Assembly: GCA_900239685.1 (NCBI GenBank)
Contig: OENT01000310.1
Span: 62,001 to 126,000 of the forward strand
From: Rotaria macrura
Lineage: Eukaryota > Rotifera > Eurotatoria > Philodinida > Philodinidae
Direction of reading: 5' to 3'
DNA: 64,000 nt
Part shown: one piece after another, positions 10,640 through 23,606 of the stretch
How positions within the stretch are numbered: position 1 is the first letter of the stretch
Layout of the letters: the number at the start of each line of letters is the position of its first letter
The notes under the pieces: model-generated
Databases searched by the model: none
Seen by the model: the letters and a program-made list of their open reading frames with translations, nothing else
Told to the model about the DNA's origin: nothing
Made by a program: the position numbers and the translations under genes

Positions 10640-13600
10640 TTATTTTACTGATCAAAAATGGAGTAGACACTTAAATAGTAATCATAATGGGAATTCTGAG
10701 TGAATCGAATATTTTTCATTTCTAAACCTCTCACAAGTACTTGTGTATGCTTTCAAGAAGCGTTTCATTTCGATTGTAAGTATTTCAAACATAGAGAAAA
10801 ACTGCAATCTATTTCTTTACGAGTTGTAGAAAATATGTCATTAGATAATGATAAAGTGTCTCAAGATGAACCTGAATACTAAATATTTACCCATTTTGAA
10901 TGATGTTTTATAGAAAAATGACTACTATGACGAATAAAATTTCATGCCGTGCTATTCAGCATCATAAATTTTGTGAATAAAATCTAAATAAATTTGGAAT
11001 ACGTTTTTGACATAATTATTTGGCTATGCCATTAATCAACAATGAACGTCAATAATTGACAAAGTTTATCCTATGGAAAATGCATAGAAATATGACATGA
11101 TTTTTTCCTTTACACAATTATTTGCTTCAATTCTCTCATTGATTGTTTGCAACAACAAAACATTATGTTGGCATTGTATTCTGAATCGGAAACTTTCATC
11201 GATGTATATCTAGCAACATTGACTGACATCATGTGTTGTTTGTTGGCTAGTATTACTGAAGAAACAGAGCATATAGTTCGATTAGGTTTCATATGCCAAG
11301 AAGAATATTTTCAGACTTTGTAGCAGATCTCGTGATATGTTTTGTTTTGGTCTTTTTTTGAACTTGACCATGAAATTACGAAGCTTGTTGATTTTCAAAA
11401 ATAAAGAAATTCTTATGAGTAGATCGAATAGTTCTTTGGAGAAGAGATCATTCACTTGAATCAATAAAATCATACATACTGCAATAGACGCATGTAATTC
11501 TTTGAACGTACTTTAATGAAAAAAACTTTTATTTTGAATCTATCATGCTCTCTATATAGATCGAATATGTCAATCAAGCAAGAGATCTCTCTCAAATTTT
11601 CCTCGGATTACATATGTCAGCTGACTTAAAAACACTTGTGACCGCTACTATACATGGTTTCATTCGACAGAAATATGTTTTCTATATGAGACGTAATTAA
11701 TTTTGTTTTCGTCTTTAAAATTTTACTTGAACATGATTGTAAAGCTTCTCGGTTCATACTAAACCATTATTACTCTTGAATAAGTAATATGAAGTAGACA
11801 GTGAAGTTTTTAAGGTATACTTGATACATTTTACTTTTTAATATTTGAACATGTCTCACAGTTGGTTGGTCACCAACAAATGCATAAAATCGATTGCGTT
11901 TAGATTGTTGTTTCAATAAAACATCAACTGAGAACTACTGAATATTGATAATTCCATGAAACTAGTAAACATTATTCGAGAGAGTTAAACTTTTCATTTT
12001 CATAATTATCATATACTACATGATAAAAGATTTCTGTCGTACTTTGTTACGGTATCAATTTTAAACAAGATTCAGTGAATAATTAAATTGAATTTAAATT
12101 GAAAAAAGAAATGTTCACACTCTTGTCATATTGACTGTTTTTCTATTTTACTCTATATAGTTTTTAAGAAATTTGACTCTTGAAATTCAATAGAATAAGG
12201 AATATTTGTAAATTGTTTCCTTAATTTCTCGAACAAGATCGATTTCAAATAAGAAATTTAATATTTGTGTAGAATATATATTTTTTTGTTTCTTACATCC
12301 CAATATTATATTTTACACACATCGGTACTCTTCAGCAAAGGAATTCAATTGAATCCTATGCAAGACAATATGCATCTAATGATCAATGTAATCTTATGAG
12401 AGAGAAAGTAAAGCTGTGTAAATAAAAGGAAATAAACAAAAGGCGATGGGTATCTTTGCGTAATGCGATACTATGTAATCAGACAGTACAGAATTAGATT
12501 ATGCTTTTGCGTTCATAATGATTTGTTGCTCTCACTGTTTATGATACAACCATTAAAAAAAGAATAATTCTCCTTTGAGCATATCGAATATTTCATATGC
12601 AGTTCGTAAGTTACGATTTAAAATGCTGCTTTACTCTGGTATTTTTCATTCAATCATGGAATGCTGTTTATTTCACAAGGTACTCGTCATCGATTTATGT
12701 TGATGATTAGTTTTACTCTGATCACATGGACAAACAGATCTTTCAATGAATTCCATCATCAATTTAGTTCCATCCTAACTTGGTAAGCAACACTTCAATT
12801 ATATTAAACACTGTCGATAGATCTTTCTGTATTTCCAAATTTAAAATGATTATCATTCATCAAGTGTATGTTGCTTGTAATGAATGTATTTTTATAAGGG
12901 TACAACCTTTATGCGATAATGGAATAGTAAGATATGTATAGCAACGCGTATCTTCAAATTGTCTAAGCAAAATATGAACTGGCAAGACTTGTATATTACG
13001 TTGATAGGTAAAATAAGTTATTTTATACTCTCATATATTAATAAGACTCGTTTAAAGAACACAATAGGTTGTGCAATGGACATTCTCTCGAAATGAAATA
13101 TTTATATTTTCTTGATAGTTAACTTGAATATTTTAAGTTTATTACCGCTTGAATTAATTCATTAGCATTTCTTGTCCTTGACTGTACAAATGACAAACGA
13201 TTCGATATAATCTATGCGTTAGAAAGCTATGTATATATATGTATTATTTTAATAATCGTCTAAAATTTCTTCGTTCTGTTCTCAACACTTTTTGTTTGGG
13301 CTATGTATCGATTGAGCTTTTCAATTTGATGCACGACTCTAACAAGAAATGCGGAGAAAAGAATTGTACAAAATAAATACGATTATTTGTTATTTAAAGT
13401 CTTCGTCTTCAGGCAAGGACCAGTTTTGAATAGTAAGTCATCCGTAAGTGCACATTTGGTATGAATGCTAACGGATGAATTCAATCAACCTATCATACCC
13501 GAATTAACAATTAAAGAAAACTATAAAACTTAATTTTAACAAGCTCTCGATTCGAGTTTTTAACGAACTGTGTCGTTCTATGTTCAAATGAAAATAGCAT

Positions 13601-13742
13601 TGAAACGATGCAAATAGTAAGAAAATTCATTTAAAATGTCTTATATTTTCACTTATTAAACGATTGTCAATTAACTTAGATTTTAATCAGTTATCTTATT
13701 CACAAATATTTTTTTCTCTGAAGCATTTCGTAATATAATTGA
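10640..13742. other. No clear gene
   Basis: Small frames occur (for example minus-strand 11110-11473, and a plus-strand 60-codon frame at 10700-10882 ending QDEPEY), but none has supporting splice sites, family match or neighbouring exons. The rest is AT-rich and featureless to me. Confidence 0.4.
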
Positions 13743-15673
13743 CTATGTAATAAAAACTTTATCGAACTGTCGTTTGAAACGACCGCGTCGATCGGTTAGA
13801 AAATCAATGAGTTCTGAACCGTACTGTTCAAATAAAGACCATTTAGCTTTTTCTTCTGCTGCTTGACGTCGAGACTGGTTAGAATTATCACTACCAGCCA
13901 TCGCGTCAGATAATTGTTGGAAGAAAGTACTCGTTCTTACATCGTCTGTGAAGTGTAAACCACTTTCATCGAATCGACGTAATGGTTGAAACGATTCATC
14001 CCCTTGCCTTGGCTTATGTAAAGTTTGTATATCATCGACATGGCAAGGAGCATAGACAACTGGTCGTTGGTTTTGTCCATTTGATTTCGTATCAATTAAT
14101 TGATCTTTCCTACGACTGAGGAATTTCTGCACGTCATCCACTGTCATTTCTAAACAATCATTTAAGGAAAATTAATAAAAGTACGGTTCTTAGTACATTA
14201 TCATGAAAGAATATAAACCGTACTTTGCAGTAAACGATAAACTTCAATAGCATCTCTTTTCGGAGGCATCTTAGTAAATGGATCACGTGGATAATTATCA
14301 GCCAAATCAGGTATATAAGGATTTGGTTGAGCGTGAGTTGATGTATTCCATCGATTCATATTTAAAAATGATTTTGGTCGACTACGCTTTGGTATATGGG
14401 ATTTCTCGGATGGAGTTTGACTTATCGTATGTTCATTACTAATACTCGGTAGTATTGTTTGAAGTTTTGCTTGTTCTCTGTCTTGATCCTGTTGAATGAT
14501 GGGAGTCAATCGTTTCTCACCGAAAAATATCGTATAAAATATATGCAACGAAAAACAAAAGATATACACAAATGCTAAATATTTACTTTCTTGTTTTCTC
14601 TTTGGTAAAGCAGATCCTGTGCCTACATCAACTAACCATTGGTCGAATTTTTCCTATATATTTAAATTGAATATTTTCTGAAATATGACTGAAGAAGAAT
14701 TAAACGATGACTAACATCACTCTTTTCTTCGAATAAAATAGCATGTTCACGTTTGATTTCAAGTAAAATATCAGCCATTTTTGTGTTACGAGATAAAAGA
14801 CGTTCTTTAGCTGATAAATGTTTGTTCTGATGCCACATGGCAGCTGCAAGTAGTTTAGCACACTTTTTGTTTCCCCATAATTTTGCAAGATCAATAGGTA
14901 ATTGTTTACGGCAATCTTCAGCATACACATCAGCATCATGTGCAAGTAAAAGCTCTAAACATTGTACATGACCTTCGGAAGCTGCTTGGTGAAGAGGTGT
15001 TAATTGATCATCATTGATTCTATTAAAAAATATATTTTGAAAAAGAAAACTTTAGTTAATTGAATTAAAATGCTTCCTTTTGTTTTACATGTTTATGGTT
15101 GCTGCTTTTTCAATAAGAAATTTTAAGCATGGAAATGAACGTGAACCTGTTTCTTTTGATATACACAAATGAATCGGACGCCAGCCTGTTAAGCTTGGTG
15201 TATCAACATCAATATGAACTGTATCGACAAGATATGTTAAACAATTAAGTCGACCATGTAATGCAGCAAGATGAATAGGAGCAAGACCCTGTTTAAATAC
15301 AAAGCAAACAAAATAGTATTATGAATGAACGATCTCTAGAGATTATGACATCTTTTCCATATGTTTGTTCAGTACTTGTTACTTCACCATGCCCGATGGG
15401 TCCATCTCGTATGCTTTGTTTCAACCATTGTAAATCCCCAATGGCTGCTGCCATACAACTATCACTAACAGCTCGATTTTTAGCATCAACAGCTGATTTC
15501 GATGACCGTGATGATCCACTGCGCTCAGTAACTGGGCGACGTTGTTGCTGTTGTTGTTTAGCTGTTGGCAAATAGACTTGTCCATTCGTAGGAACAATGA
15601 ATGGTTGTGTGTTGGGATCGAGACGAGTATCACGATGTAAACGAATATTGGATATGTTCTCGTCGGACAACAT
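13743..15673 (-). CDS. Ankyrin-repeat protein, ANKRD53-like, about 540 aa
   Basis: Exons: 15673-15383, 15288-15089, 15019-14716, 14653-14224 (perhaps with a 54-nt intron inside, see findings), 14149-13743. A Gln-rich, Ser-rich N-terminus leads into ankyrin repeats: GDLQWLKQSIRDG, APIHLAALHGRLNCLTYLV, WRPIHLC with an inserted loop, and TPLHQAASEGHVQCLELLL. These are followed by PIDLAKLWGNKKCAKLLAAAMW, shortened here to its key residues LAKLW and AAMW, and a charged helical stretch; that junction is characteristic of ANKRD53. The C-terminus ends with a basic segment, DRRGRFKRQFDKV. In vertebrates ANKRD53 binds DDA3 and affects spindle behaviour and chromosome alignment. A splice-acceptor-like TTTTTCTTATAG lies 23 nt upstream of the ATG. 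The length is close to human ANKRD53 (about 530 aa). The ankyrin assignment is certain; the orthology is likely. Confidence 0.75.
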
Positions 15674-17199
15674 TTTTGTTTTTGGTTTTATCTCTATAAG
15701 AAAAACAATCTTCTAGTTGCAAAGAACTGAATTTTCAACTTGTTACAATAAATTGAAGACTCATTTTATTTAAATGTCAAGTAAAATCAATGCTGCTGGC
15801 AAATAAGGCAAATAAAAAGCATCAATGCTCTTTTTATTATATAAAAATTTCAAAGGAAGAAAACCAAAAGAAAATAAATAAACATTTTCAATTACAAGCA
15901 AAGTAATACAGAATCAAGGACGATCGAGTTAATAAAAAAAATCCAACATCAATTGTCGTGTAGATGACTAAGATATGTACAAAATAAATCTATGTAGTGT
16001 TCGTGTAGAAAAATAGTAAATCAATATATCGAGACATAATATATTCGTATTGATTTACATATCACTAATCTATCATGTGTATGGAAATTAACTATTAATT
16101 ATTGAAACGTAGTTGAAACAAATTTTTCGGAGGTAAATTTCTTTTTATCGAAAATATAAATGTCACACTAGTTCTTTTTTCGCTCGGAGTATCCATTCAT
16201 TTATTTATTTTATTCATATTAAGTTTTATGTTATTCTATTCTCGATCCAGGAGTAAAGGAAAAAAATATTTCGTAATGTCGTCCTTGTCTGTAAAACATG
16301 TAATTCAGTAAACTAGAATATCCAGTTACACATTTCGTGATCAGGTTTGTATAGCAATTTAAAAAAAGACTATCTTTTTCTATTCTCAATAAAGCTTACA
16401 TTTATGTACACATGCTAACGTTGTTACCTACTGTGTGTTTACTTTCAGTTACTCCCCCTCCCTCTCTCAGTGCCACCATTATTTAACGCTTACCAACGTT
16501 ACTCGTTCAGTACAAATAAAATTCTATTCGATGATGTGAGGAGAAAATGTTGCTTTCCTTTCTTTCTCTTTGTTGCTTTCAAGTTGTTTTCAGTGTGGTT
16601 GCCATGCATTTTACTTGCTGCTGCTCGTGTTTCGGCAGCATCCAATCATCCACGATGATGTCCTCTCATACGGAATCCGTCAAAATAATCAAGCACATAT
16701 TCATTTTGACAAATGACAGAACGAAAAATTCTTGCTGCTGAAAATAAATGATGGAATCCTATCATGCATTCGCATTTAGATGTAGATGTGACCTCAAATT
16801 AGGAATATATACAAAGACGCAGATGGGAGAAAGAGAAAAGAAGTCAAGAAACAAAGAGAGAGAACAATTTCTAGCTCGTTGTTTCGCATATGTCATTTAT
16901 CACTATTTTTTCTTCTAATGATTTTATCAAGTATTATGTACTGATCGCTTGTTCTCATGATGTTTTGTATGTTACTTCGAATACTATGACTTCTCGACAC
17001 ACAAAAAAAGAGAAATAAAGCGAAACTACAGTTTGCAATTTGCGGATTCATTTCGTACAGATTCGAACAAATCATGTAAGGTATAATTATATTGGAGAAA
17101 TATACGAATCCATTCAAACTTAATATTTCATTTAAAAATTCATATCGTGAACATACGACAAGTAGTTGAGTATGCTTACAATTTATGTTTGTTTTAGAC
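15674..17199. other. Intergenic, between divergently read ANKRD53-like and B4GALT genes
   Basis: AT-rich sequence that must hold the promoters of two divergent genes. A pyrimidine-rich, GC-richer patch lies at 16440-16660 (CTGCTGCTCG region), open in two plus-strand frames of 62-64 codons but without a family match. No TATA box stands out. Confidence 0.4.
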
Positions 17200-20100
17200 A
17201 TGCGCAAAGTATACTGGCGTCGATTATTAGTTCCATTATTTATACTAATATTTTCATCTTTCATTCTTCTTTTTTTTACAATTCAATGTCGCCATAAAGA
17301 AAAAAGCACCATTTCATTTATTTATGAACAAAAAACAGCTGATGTGAATTCATCGCAAAATATTCTTACATCAGTATCAACAGTTCCTTCACGTTACATC
17401 GTTGTACCCTATCAACAATTCGTTCTTCGTACATCTATTTCATGTCGATCTTTTACGCTTGATAATCCACGAAAGAATCTAGCAAGTTTTCATCCAAAAT
17501 ATTCCAACTATTTGCGTGGTTCGTTTCATCATGTTATACCACATCCAAATATATCATATCAGGATATTGAAAACTTCTATACAAAAATTTTAGTCAAAAA
17601 AAGGCAACACGTTCAATCGATTGAAACATCATTTGCAAAAAATATTACATTCACTAATATTCCTTATGTATTTCGAGGTGGTATGTGGCATCCTGTTGGA
17701 ATAACATCAGCTCAACGTACAGCTATATTAGTACCATTACAAGGCCGAGAATATAATGCTAAGACGTTTCTTTTAAATATGCATGCATTTCTTAGACGAC
17801 AGCTGCTTACTTATACAATAATATTTATCGAGCAGGTAAAAGAAAAAATCGGACGTACATGAATTCAATGCTAATTAGGATCAAGAAAAATTTATCATCA
17901 TTTTTCAGTTTAGCTATGAGAGTAAAAAAAACAATGTGTAATAGATTCGATTAACAAACATGTCAGCAGGTTTCATTAGGTAGTTATATAAGGTGGAAAA
18001 AATACAATGGTATCTATCTTGGGGCGTTGACTTTTGTTTCATCTGCTGTCTGTGCATCGATGATATACACGCTAATTGATTTGGACAAAAAATCATTGCT
18101 TCGGGTATTGTTAATGGAGGACTATTATTATTGCTGAATGAATATTAGCGATTTCAAAATACGAGTAGAATTTCGAATACCGAAGATACTGATGTATGTA
18201 AGTGAGAGAGCTTAGAAAAATCAACGCTTTATCAGTAGAGATCTCTAATATAATCATATTGCTAAAATAGATACACTACTTTCAGTATGATAATGTTTGA
18301 ATGTCTTGGACTTTTTGAAATATTATCGTAAATAGATTTTCAATGATAGATTCTTTTCTGAAATTCTCGAACCTTAATTTGCTAAGGTCGAATAATTAAT
18401 GGTTAATTATGTTTTCATCAATTTAACTAATCAACTTATTTCGATAATATTTGACAAGAAATAACCATCATTTTTATACATTCACACTAAACAAAGAATT
18501 GATCTACAAAGACAACAAAAATCTTAGCATCATACTCACAGGATTAAAATGTCAAATACAGCGCTATTGTTATTCCTATTTCAGGAAATATAACTTCACT
18601 TTCATTTTATTAAATCATTCAGATGACTAGTAAACCTGCAGTCGTAAAGAGTCTTTATCGATATATAGTTTTTGTTTGTCTATCATCAACATTAGCCACG
18701 TCTGTTAAAATTCACACTCAAATGGATAAATAATTGAAGTAACTGTAGGCATATTAAGAAATCATCGTAATAGTTGATAAATTAACATCCCTCGTTCATC
18801 GTAGCAAAAAACATGTATAGAAAGAAAAAGAACATTTCATCATCGTGAATTCCTTGTATCTTTATAGCTTTTGTTTCTCTAAATTATCCGTGTGTATATT
18901 GTAAGGTTTACTGACGATGGCTGTATAGCGTTGTATTATCTGCTTTTTCCAAGTGAGAAAAAGAGAGACTTCCATAGTTCACGTACTTCCCTTGCACTTC
19001 TCTCGTACTTCCAAATAATTCGTAGTACGAAGTCTCTCTTTTCCCCCTTGGCTTTTGCTGTTATTTCATTTAATCTCCATGGGAATTTTTATGTCGTATG
19101 TATTAATTTGCTTCTATTATTTGAATAGATTCTTAAATAATGAGTAAATTGAGAAGCTGTTGTCAGATGTATTGCTTTTATAAAAATATTTTCAAGTATT
19201 TAGATAGATTATTTTTCAATAAGGGTAATCTAATCGTTTAATCGTTTTTTCACACACTTATTCGATTTATGAGAAGAAATGAAGATACTTACATAAGAAT
19301 AAAGTAAAAAGACTCTTCATACTGAATCTATTTATTCATGAAATCAAAATGAATTATTCAGTATGATTCTAAATTCTTAAGGAGATTTCGTTTTCGTTGA
19401 TTTCATGTGTATCACAATTCATTTGTCTATTACATTAGTTAAACTGAATCTATACTATGAAAAATAAAACGAAATTTTTACAGGAAATACTATGGACGGA
19501 CTTAGTCAATCGATTAGAAAATATACGAGATCCGTTGGTCAAAGAATACTATCTACTGAATAGATAAGATAATTATTGAAAAACTCTTCATGTCTATTTA
19601 TTCAGGTTTCTCCTTTATCACATCGATTCAATAAAGGTCGATTATATAATACTGCAGTTCTTTACCTCGAAAAACGATCATTAAATATAACTTGTTTGAT
19701 ACTACATGATGTTGATTTATTACCAGAAGATGATGGCAATTTCTATGCTTGTGAAACCAAACATCCGAAGCATACAACATCACGTGTTCGACAACTCGGC
19801 AGCACTAAAGGCTATAGTCGATTTTATGAATTCTTAATCGGTGGAGTTCTTTTACTCACGATTGATATGTATAAAGAACTGAATGGATTTTCAAATTTAT
19901 ATTGGGGTTGGGGTGGTGAAGATGATGATTTAGCGCTGAGATTTGTTCAACAACGAATGTGTATTGTTAGACCAAGTTATGAATTAGCTATCTATATTGG
20001 TAAGATATTTATAATTATATGTATGTTTGCAAGGAATATTATACTTACTGTCTAATAGGATTACCTCATCCTCGTGGTAGAGCAAACAATGCTCGTTTCG

Positions 20101-20345
20101 ATCTATTAACATGGTCAACCACACGTCTTACTACCGATGGTTATGCACAAATCGAACCACTTACACGAATAGTTAGCATACACGAAGGATTAACTGTAAT
20201 ACATTTGAAATTAAATGTAAAGGCTGTTTTAAATCGTACTAATAAGCTTAAAATGACGATTAATTCCTCGTCTCTGACTAAAACTAATGTTGATGTACCG
20301 TCAACAACTAAAAATATGATAAGGACTCCAGTAGGCAATGAATAA
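17200..20345 (+). CDS. Beta-1,4-galactosyltransferase (GT7 family), three exons, about 438 aa
   Basis: Exons 17200-17835, 19606-19999, 20059-20345, all in phase with GT-AG introns (1770 and 59 nt). It is a type II Golgi membrane protein: short basic N-terminus MRKVYWRR, one membrane anchor (LLVPLFILIFSSFILLFF), a stem of about 110 residues, then the catalytic domain. Family landmarks are TAILVPLQGREYNAKTFL at the end of exon 1, IIFIEQ, FNKGRLYNTA, the metal-binding HDVDLLPEDD, GGVLLLT, and WGWGGEDDD, the signature that contacts acceptor and UDP-galactose. It would transfer galactose from UDP-Gal in beta-1,4 linkage onto GlcNAc, or possibly xylose or glucose. I chose the ATG at 17200 because it lies 2 nt after an acceptor-like TTTGTTTTAG, which argues that the in-frame ATG at 17185 is removed. 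The acceptor preference within the B4GALT family cannot be told by eye. Confidence 0.88.
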
Positions 20346-20433
20346 AATTTCCAATTGTGAATTTATTAAATCTCAAGGAATTTTTTAATTAGGTTTTAAT
20401 ACATAATGTTAAAAAGTTGTTTTTTTTTGATTC

Positions 20434-20439
20434 AATAAA
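20434..20439 (+). terminator. Polyadenylation signal of the galactosyltransferase gene
   Basis: AATAAA about 90 nt after the stop codon, in a T-rich stretch. Confidence 0.55.
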
Positions 20440-21561
20440 TTTTTTATTTTCACTTAATGTCTTTGTTTTCTATCACATGTCTAAATAGAATATTTTTCGT
20501 ATCATTCTTGTTACGGTTCATCTGAATTGATTGGTATATTTGTTTCACTATATCCCTTTATCTTTTACTTATTCGATATTGAAATTGATTAGAACTATTG
20601 TAATTGTGACATATTCAGTATTCTATGATTTTTACCGTCCTATTGATAATCGTATATCGTCAAAAGTTTTGCATTAAATCTAAGTCTCATCCTATTTCTC
20701 TTTTTTGCAAGAAACAAGATTATACTTATTTCATAAACGCACATTCACTAAAGCGCCGAAGATATTTAACTTATCTCTTTTGTATCGTTCCAACTTCAAT
20801 ATTACGCTTGTTACACAGATAAAAGCGGTGCTTCAAACGTATTGGATATAGAAGTTTGTTCAACTATCCGATATCATTCGATTTTAAATTATGATGATGA
20901 TAAGTAAGCAGTAGAGTCCTGCAAGGGTATGCATTTCGATACTCTACCCTATATTTTTTGTACCCTATCCCTGCTCTACCATAATCTAGGACAGTGTTGC
21001 AGGATCCTTCTAGACGACCGTTAATCTGAGTCAAACTGATAAATACTCGAAATCATAGTTCGTCATTAAAGAGTTTCGACTAACCAACGGATATCACCCT
21101 AGAAAGCAAGACGGTCGAGAAACCTAAAGCGATGAGTTTCAACCTGAAATTTTACCTTAAGACAAATTTCATATATAGTCACTAAAGTTTCGACAAAAAC
21201 ATACTTGTTCTTCGCTGTGTTGTTGCTTTTCAAGGAGATTTGATTACGAAAATCTTTTGTTTTATAATTTATTTGATTTGAGCTTGAAAAATGAATAACT
21301 GCATCTGCTGAGATTTCTGTTTTGCTTGCTGAAGTAAAATCGATAACAATTCAGAGAAAAAACTCATAGAATTTTATTGCCTCATTCTAAATCGTATGAC
21401 TACGAGTAATGACATGGGCAATATTTACACAGTGCTGATATTGAAGTAAAAGTGAAACATTACTATGTTATTACATGTTTCTAGAAAAATACTAAGATAT
21501 AGTTAAGTTTGGCAAATTGTTTTATTAATTCTTAGCATATTACATTGACAAAGGTCTGATA
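20440..21561. other. No gene seen
   Basis: AT-rich spacer. An imperfect inverted repeat around GTAGAGTCCTGCAAGGGTA (about 20908-20928) and TACCCTATCCCTGCTCTAC (about 20960-20979) is present; otherwise nothing stands out. Confidence 0.4.
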
Positions 21562-22259
21562 CAGTGTTTTCAATTGAAATTTAAAACAAAATGTACGTGT
21601 ACACTTTACTTATTTGAGCGAAGTGTACGTTTACGATTTGTTTTTGGTACCAAAGTGTACCAAGCGTACGGAAATCAATTTTTTAGATTAAAAAAAACCA
21701 AAAATTTTGTTCGTTTTGCAGTGATGAATATAAACTTAAGATTTAGAAAGTAATTAGCAGAGACAACACGACTGTGTAAGAGGTATAAGGGTCACCTGCC
21801 TGAAAAAGTTTGGCTAAGGATGTAGCACAGTTTTCGAACAACTGTATGTCTTCGTTTTAACTATAGGGCCGTTACCATCACATGATGTTGTCTACATGAA
21901 TCACACCAATCAGTGTGCAAATGTGATTGAAATGGAGAAGAACGTGATTAAGCCTCACACCCCAACCCCTTTGTTTCCATCTGTAAATCAATAATAAACA
22001 CACATACTGTTTCATAGTCTCACACAATTTTTTTTAAATATGAGAAGAAAATGAGTTTGAATAACAAAAATAATTGAAAGATCACAGTATCATATCTTAT
22101 ACAGAAGGTAGAGTTCTAGAATCAAAGTGTAAATGTTTTTGCAAAGTGTACTGTCTACACTTGGGTTTAGAGCAAAGTGTACATCAGAGTGAAAGTCAGA
22201 AGTAGCAGATGCTCCGTGCATTTTACTTCTGCTTGGTACATCTGCTATTGAAAACACTG
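21562..22259. mobile_element. Probable non-autonomous DNA transposon with CAGTG ends (698 bp)
   Basis: The ends are inverted: CAGTGTTTTCAAT at 21562-21574 and ATTGAAAACACTG at 22247-22259. CAGTG-type termini are common in hAT-like elements. The subterminal regions repeat AAGTGTAC-type words (around 21594-21660 and 22140-22190) and the right end has an inner hairpin built on AGCAGATG/CATCTGCT. No convincing 8-bp target duplication was found and no transposase frame is present, so the assignment is tentative. Confidence 0.45.
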
Positions 22260-22274
22260 CCTAGATCAAACAAA

Positions 22275-22535
22275 ACTGCCCCGTATACGGTCGTATAAGC
22301 GGACGAAGTTACACAGCATGGTAGTAATTAAATTATGGTTTGAATATGCTAGTATTCTGTGTCAATTCCGCCCCGTATACAGGGTCGTTTTATTTTGCCG
22401 AATACGGCTCGCACACGGGATGATATGGCCACAGTATGCGGACATATACGGGCCATAATTTGATTATCATCATGCCATATAACAGCGGCCACGCATGCGG
22501 CCAAAAACGGGGTCGTACGATGACTGCATTGTTCG
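22275..22535. repeat. GC-rich island with repeated CCCCGTATAC words
   Basis: Base composition shifts sharply from the AT-rich surroundings. GCCCCGTATAC appears at about 22279 and, with an extra A, at about 22370 (CCCCGTATACAGGGTCG); related words CGGACATATACGGGCC and GCGGCCACGCATGCGGCC follow. It contains many CpGs. It looks like a decayed element or a conserved regulatory island upstream of the next gene; I cannot tell which. Confidence 0.35.
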
Positions 22536-22762
22536 ACCTGCGTGGTCTGATGAAACACGAAATATACTGAGCAGTTAATCTCGATTATATCCACTCAAAA
22601 TACTACGATTTCAACCATATGAATATGATCAAAGAGAATATCGTTCATGTACATTTCATCGAAATATAACTGAGAATTCGGAAATTAACATGTCATACAC
22701 GCTATAAATTGTATTGAAGAGTAACAAAAGAAAAGAATTAATTTAACAAGTTCACTATTAAG

Positions 22763-23606
22763 ATGTCAAATATGAGGGATATAAATAAACTTTTTGACAA
22801 TGCAGAAAAATTAGTTAGATTTAATCGAAGTTTAACACAACATTTACTAATAAAGAATGTACTGAATCCAAATACTCAATTATTTATCGATGCAAACACT
22901 GCAAACATCTTGGGCATACTTTCTAATGGATATTATAAAAATTGGTAAAAGTAGATTTCCGAATTTCATGAGTTATATTCTGTTCTTTTAGTTATGGTGA
23001 ATCGATTCCACTTGTAAGTCGTATGGAATGTTTTCGTTTGATTATCTTGTAGTTATATTTTAGAATGCAGCAGCAAGTAATGGTTTAGTAGAATTTTCAA
23101 TCCATGATGAAATCGATAGTGAAGAAATTGAAATCGAATATCGTTTAATAAAATATCCAATTATAGCTATTCTTTTAATTCGTCAAGTTTACGACATTAG
23201 TAATCAACGTATGGTTACGACTAGAGAGGCGATTGATAATAACCATCTCGATATTGAATTATTTGTCTATTCATCATCAAGTATATCAATGCCGATCCAT
23301 AAAGCTTTCTATTCTGGCTTCATCGTCGGTGATTTACACACGAGTAGCATTGAAGTAGAATTTCCGAAAAATATAATAGATATCAATGAGACGAATGATT
23401 TTGAATTTGAAAAATTATTTTCAATATTAAAAAGTATTGCTCGTAAGATAACTGAATTTACAAATTCAATCAATATTATTAATGAATATAAATTAACAAC
23501 ACATGGATATATAGAACACAAGAAAACAAAGCAATGCTATTTATTAACAGAAGCAATGGATCTCGGTCTAATATCATTCACAGATAGTTCAAAATTAGCT
23601 CGATAG
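22763..23606 (+). CDS. Unrecognised protein, 248 aa, three exons including a 22-nt exon
   Basis: Exons 22763-22944, 22992-23013, 23064-23606; introns of 47 and 50 nt with good GT-AG sites, all in phase. The start ATG directly follows an AG (TATTAAG). The N-terminal 60 residues are helical and polar; the middle has alternating hydrophobic beta-like stretches (IEIEYRLIKYPIIAILLIRQ, IELFVYSSSS, KAFYSGFIVGDLH); the C-terminus has a long amphipathic helix and ends SKLAR. There is no signal peptide and no membrane segment. The mixture suggests a soluble beta-rich domain flanked by helices. I do not recognise the family. Confidence 0.6.

Noticed and set aside
11110-11473. Adjacent minus-strand frames that could be the missing 5' exons of the unknown gene at 9606-10469
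   Set aside because: The frames do not connect to each other or to the 10469 acceptor in phase, and no good donors were found.
17185-17199. Upstream in-frame ATG of the galactosyltransferase
   Set aside because: It is followed by TTTGTTTTAG, an acceptor-like site ending 2 nt before the next ATG, so it is probably intronic or leader.
18892-19128. 78-codon frame inside the long galactosyltransferase intron
   Set aside because: The family alignment runs straight from VEQ-type residues in exon 1 to FNKGRLYN in exon 2, leaving no room for an exon.
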